Below are positions 9,544-17,615 of a DNA stretch of 64,000 bases, piece by piece; position 1 is the first letter of the stretch, and each line of letters starts with the position of its first letter. The position numbers and the translations under genes were made by a program. Origin of the DNA: Arthrobacter sp. PvP023. GTDB taxonomy: Bacteria; Actinomycetota; Actinomycetes; Actinomycetales; Micrococcaceae. The DNA lies in assembly GCF_017832975.1 (NCBI RefSeq), contig NZ_JAFIBI010000001.1, positions 4,642,870 to 4,706,869 on the forward strand, given 5' to 3'. Below the pieces are notes generated by a model. That model did no database searches. It was given only the letters and a program-made list of their open reading frames with translations, and was not told the origin of the DNA.

Positions 9544-12500
9544 CAGTACTGCACCTCCTGGGAACGACGACGGACGGTGGCCACCATGTCGCGCTGGTTG
9601 CCGGTGGGGCCGAGGTAGTTGAACGCGTAGGCCAGCTGGGCGTAGCCGCCGATCAGGTGCGAGGGTTTGACCAGCAACCGGGTCACGGAGTTGTGGATGC
9701 CGCCGCGCCTTCCCGTGGCTTCCGACTTCGGCACGTCGATGGTGCGCTCCTGCGCGTGGTGGACGTAGACCACGCCGGCCGGCATCCGGTGGCTGACGAT
9801 CGCCCGGGCCACCAGGACCCCGTTGATGTTCAGGCACTCCACCCAGTCGTTGTCCTTGACCTGGATCGCCTCGGCGTCGGCGGGGCTCATCCAGACCGTG
9901 GGGCCGCCGCGGGAGAGGGAGAGCATGAGCAGGTTGTCCTGGTATTCGGAGTGGATGGACCACTTGGAGTGCGGCGTCAGGTACCTGACCACCACCTCCA
10001 TGGCACCGTCCTGCCCGAGTTTGGGTTCCCCGAAGAGGCGGTGCATGTCCAGCGGCGGCCGGTAGATCGGCAGGGCCTCGCCGATGTCGATCATCCAGTC
10101 GTGGTCCAGGAAGAAATGCATCCGGCCGGTCAGGGTGTGCCAGGGCTTGAGCCGCTCCACGTTGATGGTGAAGGGGGCGTAGCGCCGGCCTCCCGTTTCG
10201 GAGCCGGACCACTCCGGCGAGGTGATGACCGGGACCGGTCCGGCCTGGGTCTGGGCGAAGGTGATGAACTTTTCCTCGGAGCCCTCGGACAGGTCAGCCA
10301 GCTTCCTTCCGGTGCGTACTTCCAGGTCCTTGAAGCCCTGCACGGACAACGCACCGTTGGTGGTGCCGGAGAAGGCCAGGATGGCCTCGGCCATTTTCGC
10401 ATCGGTGTCGATCGCCGGCCGGCCGTCCGCGGCGCCGCCGAGCATCACGCCGTTGGAACGGCTGAGCCGCTCCAACGGACCGGCGAGTTTGTACGTGACG
10501 TTCTTGACCGTGAAACCGAGCTTGTCGGCCAGCGGCCCGACGGCGGCGAGCTTGTCCGCGATGGCCGTGTAGTCCCGCTCCACCACGGAAAAGACGGGCA
10601 TGTTCTGCCCGGGCACGGCGGGGATATCCGTGTTCCGCCAGTCCCGCACGATCCCGCCGGGCTGCGCCAGCTGGCCCGGGGTGTCGTGCTGCAGCGGCAC
10701 GCTGACCAGGTCCCGGCGGATGCCCAGGTGGGTTTTTGCCATCCGGGAGAACTCCCGTGCCAGCAGGTGGAACATCTCGAAGTCTGTTTTGGTCTCCCAC
10801 GGCGGGTCGATCGCCGGCGTGAAGGCGTGCACAAACGGGTGCATGTCCGTGGAGGACAGGTCGTGCTTCTCGTACCAGGTGGCGGCCGGGAACACGACGT
10901 CGGAGAGCAGTGTGGTGGAGGTCATCCGGAAGTCGGCTGACACCAGCAGGTCCAGTTTTCCTTCCGGCGCCTGCTCGTGCCACTTCACGTCCCGGGGCTT
11001 GAGCCCTTCGGCGTGGTCCTTGCCCAGGACGTTGTTGTGGGTGCCCAGCAGGTTCCGCAGGAAGTACTCGTTGCCTTTGGCCGAGGAACCGAACAAGTTG
11101 GAACGCCACAGCACCAGCGTCCGCGGCCAGTTCTCCGGGGCATCCACGTCCTCGATCGCCGGGTTCAGCGTGCGGTTCTTCAGGGCGTCCGCGATGTAGC
11201 CCGGGGTGTCCTTCGCGGTGCCGGCGGCGACGGCGGCCTCCGCCTCGTCCGCGAGGTCCAGCGGATTCCGGTCGAACTGCGGGTAGAAGGGCATCCAGCC
11301 GAGCCGGGCGGACTGGGCCAGCGCGTCTGCGGTGTGCATGCCGTCCAGGGCTCCGGTGGACAGCGGGGATTTCAGTGCGTCCGCGGAGTAGCCGTCCTGC
11401 CGCCACTGGTCCGTGTGCATGTACCAGTAGCCGGTGCCGATCATGGTCCGCGGCGGGCGTGACCAGTCCAGCGCGTTGGCCAGCGACACCCAGCCGGTGG
11501 CCGGCCGCGTCTTTTCCTGCCCCACGTAATGCGCCCAGCCGCCGCCGTTGCGGCCCATGCAGCCGGTCAGCATCACCAGCGCCAGCACGGCGCGGTAGGT
11601 GGTGTCACCGTGGAACCACTGGCAGATCCCGGCGCCCATGATGATCATGGACCGGCCCTTGGACTGTTCGGCGTTGCGGGCGAACTCCCGTGCCACCCGG
11701 ATGCAGGCCTGCGCCGGAACGGACGTGATCTCCTCCTGCCATGCCGGGGTGTACGGCGTCGCCGCGTCGTCATAGCCGGCGGCCCACTCCCCCGGGAGCC
11801 CTTCACGGCCGACGCCGTACTGGGCCAGCATGAGGTCGAACACGGTGGTGACCAACTGGCCCTCGACCTCGATGACGGGCACCCCGCGGCGCAGCACGCT
11901 GCCCTCCCCGCCGGCATCCTCGAAGCACGGCAGCAGGATCTCGGCGCTGTCCCCTGACACCTCGCGCAGCGACAACGCCGGGTCGATCCCTTCGAGGTCC
12001 AGGTTCCACTTACCCTCGCCGCTGCCGGAGTACCGGAATCCCATGGAGCCGTTGGGCACCGCGGCCCGCCCGGTCTGCTTGTCGAACAGCACGGTGCGGA
12101 ACGCAGCGTCCTCGGCCCCGGCTTCGGCGGGAAGGTCCTTGGCGGTGAGGAACTTCGACGGCGTCAGCGCGCCGTCGTCGTTCCTTTCCAGCCGGACCAG
12201 GAACGGCAGGTCCGTATACTGCCGGACGTAGTCGGAAAAGAACGGGACGTCGCGGTCCACGAAGAACTCCTCGAGCATGACGTGCCCCATGGCCATGGCC
12301 AGCGCAGCGTCCGTCCCGGCCTGGGCGGGGAGCCATTCGTCGGCGAACTTGGTGTTGTCCGCGTAATCCGGGCTGACCGTGACCACTTTGGTGCCGCGGT
12401 ACCGCACCTCGGCCATCCAGTGCGCATCCGGGGTCCGCGTGACGGGGACGTTGGAGCCCCACATCATGAGGTAGCCGGCGTCCCACCAGTCACCGGATTC

Positions 12501-13253
12501 CGGGACGTCGGTCTGGTCGCCGAAAACCTGCGGGCTGGCCACGGGCAGGTCCGCGTACCAGTCGTAGAAGGACGTCATCACCCCGCCGATCAGCTGGATG
12601 AAACGGGTTCCCACGGCGTGCGAGACCATCGACATTGCGGGGATCGGCGAGAAGCCGGCGCAGCGGTCCGGGCCGTAGGTCCTGATCGTGTTCACGTGGG
12701 CGGCGGCCGCGATCTCGATTGCTTCCTGCCAGGAGACCCGGACCAGGCCGCCCTTGCCGCGGGCCTGCTGGTAGCGGCGCCGCCTGTCCGGGTCGCTGGC
12801 GATCTCGGCGAACGCCAGCACCGGATCCCCCAGCCGGGCCTTGGCCTCGCGGTACATCTCCACGAGGACGCCGCGGGCGTACGGGAAGCGGACCCGCGTG
12901 GGCGAGTAGGTGTACCAGGAAAAGGCCGCCCCGCGCGGGCAGCCCCTGGGTTCGTACTCCGGGCTGTCCGGGCCAACGGACGGGTAGTCTGTCTGCTGGG
13001 ATTCCCACGTGATGATGCCGTCCTTGACGTACACCTTCCAGGAGCACGAGCCGGTGCAGTTCACCCCGTGCGTGGAGCGGACCACCTTGTCATGGCTCCA
13101 CCGGTCGCGGTAGAAGATGTCGCCCTTGCGGCCGCCCTCCCTGAACACCGCCCTGCCGTCGTCGGTCTGGTCCCATTTCGTGAAGAATCGGCCCAGCTTC
13201 AACATTGCATCTGATGCGGGTCCATCTAACCCCGCATGGGGTCCGGAAGCCAT
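9543..13253 (-). CDS. narG: respiratory nitrate reductase alpha subunit
   Basis: This catalytic molybdopterin-guanine-dinucleotide subunit (1236 aa) reduces nitrate to nitrite on the cytoplasmic face. The FS0 [4Fe-4S] ligands are visible as His62, Cys66 and Cys70 (HGVNCTGSC) and Cys105 in EPRGCPRG. The active-site region SFYDWYADLPVASPQVFGDQ and the C-terminal cofactor-binding stretch ending NYLGPTGNQRD are intact. The sequence closely resembles mycobacterial NarG and is near full family length. The ATG at 13253 has only a very close GAGGG upstream; an in-frame ATG 16 codons later (MLKLGRFF) is possible. It starts the nar operon. Confidence 0.96.
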   Translation of the reverse strand: MASGPHAGLDGPASDAMLKLGRFFTKWDQTDDGRAVFREGGRKGDIFYRDRWSHDKVVRSTHGVNCTGSCSWKVYVKDGIITWESQQTDYPSVGPDSPEYEPRGCPRGAAFSWYTYSPTRVRFPYARGVLVEMYREAKARLGDPVLAFAEIASDPDRRRRYQQARGKGGLVRVSWQEAIEIAAAAHVNTIRTYGPDRCAGFSPIPAMSMVSHAVGTRFIQLIGGVMTSFYDWYADLPVASPQVFGDQTDVPESGDWWDAGYLMMWGSNVPVTRTPDAHWMAEVRYRGTKVVTVSPDYADNTKFADEWLPAQAGTDAALAMAMGHVMLEEFFVDRDVPFFSDYVRQYTDLPFLVRLERNDDGALTPSKFLTAKDLPAEAGAEDAAFRTVLFDKQTGRAAVPNGSMGFRYSGSGEGKWNLDLEGIDPALSLREVSGDSAEILLPCFEDAGGEGSVLRRGVPVIEVEGQLVTTVFDLMLAQYGVGREGLPGEWAAGYDDAATPYTPAWQEEITSVPAQACIRVAREFARNAEQSKGRSMIIMGAGICQWFHGDTTYRAVLALVMLTGCMGRNGGGWAHYVGQEKTRPATGWVSLANALDWSRPPRTMIGTGYWYMHTDQWRQDGYSADALKSPLSTGALDGMHTADALAQSARLGWMPFYPQFDRNPLDLADEAEAAVAAGTAKDTPGYIADALKNRTLNPAIEDVDAPENWPRTLVLWRSNLFGSSAKGNEYFLRNLLGTHNNVLGKDHAEGLKPRDVKWHEQAPEGKLDLLVSADFRMTSTTLLSDVVFPAATWYEKHDLSSTDMHPFVHAFTPAIDPPWETKTDFEMFHLLAREFSRMAKTHLGIRRDLVSVPLQHDTPGQLAQPGGIVRDWRNTDIPAVPGQNMPVFSVVERDYTAIADKLAAVGPLADKLGFTVKNVTYKLAGPLERLSRSNGVMLGGAADGRPAIDTDAKMAEAILAFSGTTNGALSVQGFKDLEVRTGRKLADLSEGSEEKFITFAQTQAGPVPVITSPEWSGSETGGRRYAPFTINVERLKPWHTLTGRMHFFLDHDWMIDIGEALPIYRPPLDMHRLFGEPKLGQDGAMEVVVRYLTPHSKWSIHSEYQDNLLMLSLSRGGPTVWMSPADAEAIQVKDNDWVECLNINGVLVARAIVSHRMPAGVVYVHHAQERTIDVPKSEATGRRGGIHNSVTRLLVKPSHLIGGYAQLAYAFNYLGPTGNQRDMVATVRRRSQEVQY

Positions 13254-13341
13254 GCCCTCAAGCTAGGTGGCAGGTTCAAGCCCCCGATAGGGCCGAACGG
13301 CACTAGCCCTCCCCGCCAAAGCAGCGCGCACAGGGTAAGGG

Positions 13342-14091
13342 CTACGCGAAGGCTTCGATCTCCACGCCGGCCGCTTCCAGTGCTTTGCGCACGGCGGATG
13401 CCGTTTCCACCGAGCCGGGAGTGTCGCCGTGCAGGCACAGCGAATGCGGCTGCAGCCTGATCACGGTCCCGTCCACGGCTTCCACTTCACCATGCACGGC
13501 GAGGCGGACGGCGCGCTCGGCGATCTCCCCGGCGTCCTCCAGCAACGCGCCGTCCTGGGAGCGCGGCACCAGTGTTCCGTCCGGGAAGTAGGCGCGGTCG
13601 GCGAAGGCTTCGTGGAACACGGGGTGCCCGGCTTCCGCGGCAGCGTACAGGAGCGCGGACCCCTGCTGGCCCAGGATGGGCAGCCCGGGATCGTAGGCCT
13701 GGACGGCGGCGATCACGGCGGAGGCCTGCTCGGCGTCATGCACGGTGCGGTCGTACAGCGCGCCGTGGGCCTTGACGAAGTCCACGGACGCCCCGACGGC
13801 GTGCGCCACGCCGTCGAGCGCGCCGAGCTGGTACAGCACGGCGCCGAAAAGGTCGTCGAAGGTCATGTCAATGGACCGCAGGCCAAAGCCGGGAAGGTCC
13901 GGGTAGCCGACGTGGGCGCCCACGCGGACGTCCAGCTCATAGGCCGCCCGGCAGGTGTCCAGCATGGTGACGGGGTCCCCGGCGTGCAGGCCGCAGGCCA
14001 CGCTGGCGCTGGTGATGAGCGGGAACATTGCGGCGTCGTCCCCCATGGTCCAGGAGCCGAAGGACTCCCCCAGGTCAGCGTTCAGATCCAA
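13342..14091 (-). CDS. pxpA: 5-oxoprolinase subunit A (LamB/YcsF family)
   Basis: PxpA (249 aa) is one of three proteins (PxpABC) needed for ATP-dependent hydrolysis of 5-oxoproline to glutamate. The hallmark N-terminus DLNADLGESFG, the SASVACGLHAGDP motif and VGAHVGYPDLPGFGLR are all present. The start is a TTG at 14091, preceded by AAAGGCGG at a suitable spacing, and it overlaps the 3' end of the EcsC-like gene by 17 bp. pxpB and pxpC are not adjacent and not in this window, so they must lie elsewhere. The gene lies 88 bp upstream of narG on the same strand. Confidence 0.92.
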   Translation of the reverse strand: MDLNADLGESFGSWTMGDDAAMFPLITSASVACGLHAGDPVTMLDTCRAAYELDVRVGAHVGYPDLPGFGLRSIDMTFDDLFGAVLYQLGALDGVAHAVGASVDFVKAHGALYDRTVHDAEQASAVIAAVQAYDPGLPILGQQGSALLYAAAEAGHPVFHEAFADRAYFPDGTLVPRSQDGALLEDAGEIAERAVRLAVHGEVEAVDGTVIRLQPHSLCLHGDTPGSVETASAVRKALEAAGVEIEAFA

Positions 14092-14977
14092 TGAATCCGC
14101 CTTTCAAGGTTGGGTCCCCACCGGGGGTTTTTCCGCCGGTGGTGTTTGCGCCGTGGTCACCCGCGGCGGAGGCAAGGGCGGCCGGAGCACCGGCGCTGCC
14201 GGTTGTGCCACTGCCGGGCGTGCCGGCAGCCACTTCGCCGGGAATCGTGTCCGGCATGGGGCCAAACGCCTCCCTGGCGCTTGCGACGACGGCGCGTCCC
14301 ATTACGCGGTTGCCCACGCCGCCCACCACGGCTCCGACGCCGAACGGCAGTGCCCGGCCCAGGAGCGCGGTCCCCTGCCGCTGCAGGAGGTTGCGGAGGA
14401 ACGCGCGCTGGATCCGGTCCCGCACCGACCCGAAGCCGGGGAAGGACGTCTTGCGGGCGAACACGGAACCCCAGGCGTCGGTAGGACCCTTGCTGCGGCC
14501 CGCGGCCTGGCCGCTGAGGCTGCCGAGGAGGGCAGTGCCTTCTTCGCCCAGCATGATGGCCATGACCATGAGGCCGGCTTTTTCGGGATCGACCATGCGG
14601 ATGCCGTGCAGCTCGGCCAGGGACGTTGCGTACAGGGCGGTGGCTTCCAGGAAGCCGACCGTGGCAGCGGCCGAGAGGCCCAGCGCGGCGACGGTGCCGA
14701 CGCCGGGGATGACGGCGGATCCGCCCACCAGAGCGCCGCCGCCGGTCACGGCCAGGAGGTAGTCGCGTTCCAGCTTGTCAGCCAGCTGCGCCGCCGTGGC
14801 ACGCGGGTGCCTGCGCTGCAGCCGCCGGAGGTTGGCGAGCACCAGCGGGCGCTGGACTTCGACCGCCCGCAGCATCATGTTGTGCAATCCGGGCTTTGGC
14901 TTTCCCTCGGAGTCGAACACCGCCTTGTGCGCGGTTTTTTGTGCAATTCTCATTGCCGGGTTCTTCCGCATGGCCAT
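14075..14977 (-). CDS. EcsC-like protein
   Basis: The 300-aa protein has a glycine/alanine-rich hydrophobic core (AVTGGGALVGGSAVIPGVGTVAALGLS) followed by the helical segment ATALYATSLAELHGI, a pattern of the EcsC family. A second Gly-rich hydrophobic stretch (LPFGVGAVVGGVGNRVMGR) lies near residue 230, and the last 60 residues are low-complexity Gly/Ala/Pro. The function of EcsC-like proteins is poorly defined. An open frame reaches 15016, but the ATG at 14977 has AGGAAAGG six or seven bases upstream and is preferred. The gene overlaps pxpA by 17 bp, suggesting co-transcription. Confidence 0.8.
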   Translation of the reverse strand: MAMRKNPAMRIAQKTAHKAVFDSEGKPKPGLHNMMLRAVEVQRPLVLANLRRLQRRHPRATAAQLADKLERDYLLAVTGGGALVGGSAVIPGVGTVAALGLSAAATVGFLEATALYATSLAELHGIRMVDPEKAGLMVMAIMLGEEGTALLGSLSGQAAGRSKGPTDAWGSVFARKTSFPGFGSVRDRIQRAFLRNLLQRQGTALLGRALPFGVGAVVGGVGNRVMGRAVVASAREAFGPMPDTIPGEVAAGTPGSGTTGSAGAPAALASAAGDHGANTTGGKTPGGDPTLKGGFIGSER

Positions 14978-15080
14978 CGTCACCTTTCCTGGAACGGGAA
15001 CAAGCCGCCGGAGCAACCGCGGTCACTCCGTGCGGGGACAGCTCGCGGCTGCCACTCATCCTTAACACTAAGCCACCTTG

Positions 15081-15671
15081 CTACATGACCCATGACTCGG
15101 CCACCGCAAGATATGCGGACGACGACGGCCCCCGGGGTCCGGGATACACCGTGGGCGCACCGGGCCATTCCACCCCGAATTCCGACAGCCGTCCCGTGCT
15201 GCATGGCAGGTACACGTTGCTCAGGGCTGCGCTGCTTCCGCCGAGCTGGAAGTCGGGCGCCAGGAACTGGCGGCGGTCCAGGACGCCGCTGATCTCAAGT
15301 TCCGCCTTGCCCCCGACGGCCCGGAAGCCGCGCTCGATGTCGAGTTCGACGTCGAACTCGTCCTGGGTGTGGGTGATTTCAGCCAGCGGGAACCGCGCTG
15401 CTTCCGGAAAGTGGCGGGTCAGTTCATTGGCCAGAGTCTCGGCGAAGTAGCCGTTGGAGCCGTAGCTGCGCCAGCCCTGGCGGGTGGCGATCAGCAGGGC
15501 GTTTCCAGTGCCCCATCTGGACCATTCCGCCATCCAGAAGGAGGCGAAGCAGCTGGCGGGTTCGCCGGGGATGTGGACGCCGTCGCGGTCCACCGGATGC
15601 AGTGCAAGTCCCGGGTTGCTGCCGATGAATGCCATGCTGCGGCGCCACGTGCCTGCCGGACTGTTCCCCAT
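15081..15671 (-). CDS. uncharacterised protein
   Basis: The 196-aa soluble protein has no recognised family. It is rich in aromatic residues and predicted strands. Conspicuous segments are SCFASFWMAEWSRWGTGNAL, FAETLANELTRHFPE and QDEFDVELDIERGF. There is no signal peptide or membrane segment. Codon use fits a real gene: the third position is strongly G/C and no competing frame is better. A second ATG 13 codons in (MAFIGSNPG) is a possible start. It is divergent from the MFS gene, 83 bp away. No function is offered. Confidence 0.65.
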   Translation of the reverse strand: MGNSPAGTWRRSMAFIGSNPGLALHPVDRDGVHIPGEPASCFASFWMAEWSRWGTGNALLIATRQGWRSYGSNGYFAETLANELTRHFPEAARFPLAEITHTQDEFDVELDIERGFRAVGGKAELEISGVLDRRQFLAPDFQLGGSSAALSNVYLPCSTGRLSEFGVEWPGAPTVYPGPRGPSSSAYLAVAESWVM

Positions 15672-15754
15672 GGGTTGAGCCTAACGGGGCAGTGGCGAAA
15701 ATGGTGCCGGCAGGCACGGCGGCGCGGCTGGAGGAGCAGGCCTAGACTGTCCAT

Positions 15755-17071
15755 ATGCCCGCCCCCAGAGCTCTCAGACCCTTCGTGCACCGGGAATACC
15801 GGGTGCTGATTGCGGCGCTGGCCGTCTCGATTTTCGGCTCCGGCATGTGGGCCGTGGCCATGGTTTACCAGGTGATCCACCTGGGCGGCGGACCGCTTCA
15901 GCTGTCCCTTGTTGCCACCGCCGGCAGCGTGGGGCTCGTGGCGTTTGTCCTGGCTGGCGGCATCGCCGCAGACCGGGTGCCGCAGCGGCTCCTGATCATC
16001 GCGGTGGAAGGAACCAACCTCGCCGTGATCGCCGCCATCAGCGGACTGGCCCTGGCGGGCTGGCTGCAGCTTTGGCACCTTGCCGTGGGCGCATTCGTGC
16101 TGGGTGTGGGGGCGGCGTTCTTCTTCCCGGCCTACTCGGCCATCCTGCCCCGCATCCTGCCGGCAGAGGACCTGCTGGCGGCCAATGGCATGGAGGGGAC
16201 CATGCGTCCCATCCTGCAACAGGCGGCCGGTCCCGCCGTCGCCGGCATCCTGGTGGCAGCGTTGTCCCCCTCGCACGCCGTCACGGGCGTGGCCGCATGC
16301 CACCTGCTGGCCTTCATTATCCTCAACTTCCTCGGCCAGCACGCCCTCGAAGCGCCCGGCACCGACGGCGGCCCGGGCACCGACGGCGGGCCCGCGGCGG
16401 AACGGGGCAAAACGTCCTTCTTCCACGACCTCCGCGAAGGTGTCAGCTACACACTCCGGACGCCATGGCTGTTGTGGACGCTGCTCTGGGCCTGCATCTC
16501 GGTGCTGTTCCTGATCGGACCCATCGAGGTGCTGCTGCCGTTCGTTGTCCGCGACCAGCTGGGCGGCGATTCGCGCATGTTCGGATTCCTGCTGGCGGTG
16601 ATGGGCGTCGGCGGGGCGGCCGCTTCCCTGGCCACGGCGTCCTTCGCGCTGCCGCGCCGCTACCTCACGGTGATGATGGTTTCGTGGGGTGCCGGCAGCC
16701 TTCCCCTCGCTGCCGTTGGAATCATGGACAGCTTCTGGATGGTTGCCGCGGCGCTCTTCGTGTTCGGTGCGACCGGCGGCATCGGCATGGTCATCTGGGG
16801 CACGCTCCTGCAGCGCCGCGTTCCCGCCCACCTGCTGGGCCGCGTCTCCAGCCTGGACTTCTTTGTATCGCTGGCCCTGATGCCCGTCTCCATGGCGCTG
16901 GCCGGCCCCGCCGCAGAGGTGGTGCCCACGTGGGTGATCTTCCTGGTGGCCGGCGGCGTGTGCCCTGTCATGGCGGTAGTGGCAATGGTGGTGGCCCGGA
17001 TGCCGGCCGACGAGTTGGCACACCCGCTGGACCGCAGTGCCGCGGACCGGGCGTCGGCGGACAGCCCCTAG
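15755..17071 (+). CDS. MFS transporter, EntS/multidrug-efflux type
   Basis: The 438-aa protein has about 12 transmembrane helices. It starts with a short cytoplasmic FVHREYRVLIAALAVSIFGSGMWAVAM segment, the style of the MFS_3/EntS-like exporters. The loop between helices 2 and 3 reads GGIAADRVPQRLL and the central loop is acidic and glycine-rich (around residues 205-225). The substrate cannot be inferred: no siderophore or drug genes are adjacent, and the siderophore operon is 22 kb away. The stop codon overlaps the stop of the convergent DUF2871 gene in a shared CTAG. Confidence 0.85.
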   Translation: MPAPRALRPFVHREYRVLIAALAVSIFGSGMWAVAMVYQVIHLGGGPLQLSLVATAGSVGLVAFVLAGGIAADRVPQRLLIIAVEGTNLAVIAAISGLALAGWLQLWHLAVGAFVLGVGAAFFFPAYSAILPRILPAEDLLAANGMEGTMRPILQQAAGPAVAGILVAALSPSHAVTGVAACHLLAFIILNFLGQHALEAPGTDGGPGTDGGPAAERGKTSFFHDLREGVSYTLRTPWLLWTLLWACISVLFLIGPIEVLLPFVVRDQLGGDSRMFGFLLAVMGVGGAAASLATASFALPRRYLTVMMVSWGAGSLPLAAVGIMDSFWMVAAALFVFGATGGIGMVIWGTLLQRRVPAHLLGRVSSLDFFVSLALMPVSMALAGPAAEVVPTWVIFLVAGGVCPVMAVVAMVVARMPADELAHPLDRSAADRASADSP

Positions 17072-17535
17072 GCCACGCTCCCCGCGCTGCGGGGCGCCGT
17101 CCCGCTGCGGGGCGCCGTCCCGGGTACCGCTGTCAGCGCCTTCCGGAGGGCCAGGAAAAGCAGCACCAGGCCGGCGGTCAGCAGGATGTGTCCGGTGCCG
17201 GCAATCCCGGCCAGGGCTTTGGAACCTGCGTCCGCGCCGGCGACAACGAGCGACCCCTTGACCAGCATCATTCCGCCGGTCACCACCACGCCGGCGTTCC
17301 AGGTCCGGAAGAACCAGGCCGACAGCTTCGGCGCGGCAGCGGAGAGGGCGAAGACCTTCTCCAGCATCAGCACTATCAGCAGGACGACGAAGCCCAGCAC
17401 CAGCCAGTGCGTGTGCACCAGGCCCAGCTGGGACTCCCCGGTAAAGCCGTAGGCCTTGGTGAACTCACGGTAATAGAGGCCGGAGAGGACTCCGGCAATG
17501 GCATAGGCAAAAGAGGCATGGAAGAGTTTTTTCAC
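17068..17535 (-). CDS. DUF2871 membrane protein
   Basis: This 155-aa protein has four predicted transmembrane helices and the DUF2871 pattern: KLFHASFAYAIAGVLSGLYYREFTK at the N-terminus, then LVHTHWLVLGFVVLLIVLMLEK and a GHILLTAGLVLLFLALRKAL C-terminal helix. Conserved histidines in the first two helices suggest cofactor or metal binding, but no function is established. The C-terminal tail contains a duplicated short segment (PRSGTAPRSAG), encoded by a direct DNA repeat near 17090-17125. Confidence 0.85.
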   Translation of the reverse strand: MKKLFHASFAYAIAGVLSGLYYREFTKAYGFTGESQLGLVHTHWLVLGFVVLLIVLMLEKVFALSAAAPKLSAWFFRTWNAGVVVTGGMMLVKGSLVVAGADAGSKALAGIAGTGHILLTAGLVLLFLALRKALTAVPGTAPRSGTAPRSAGSVA

Positions 17536-17562
17536 CCCTCCAGTCTTTCACCGAAGCACGAC

Positions 17563-17592
17563 GGCGGGATCAACCGTTCGGTTGATCCCGCC
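17563..17592 (-). terminator. hairpin terminator after the GH65 gene
   Basis: This is a perfect 13-bp stem (GGCGGGATCAACC paired with GGTTGATCCCGCC) with a four-base loop GTTC. It lies 24 bp past the stop of the GH65 gene and 28 bp before the DUF2871 start. There is no T-run, so factor-dependent or structure-only termination is possible. Confidence 0.7.
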
Positions 17593-17615
17593 CGTCTGTT
17601 GGGACTACTGCGTGC

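Noticed and set aside
9544..10212. N-terminal extension of the narH frame into narG
   Set aside because: It is the narG coding sequence read in another frame; narH clearly starts at 9543.
7993..10940. Long forward frames opposite narH and narG
   Set aside because: They are antisense shadows of two well-supported genes, with low-complexity Gly/Val/His/Arg translations.
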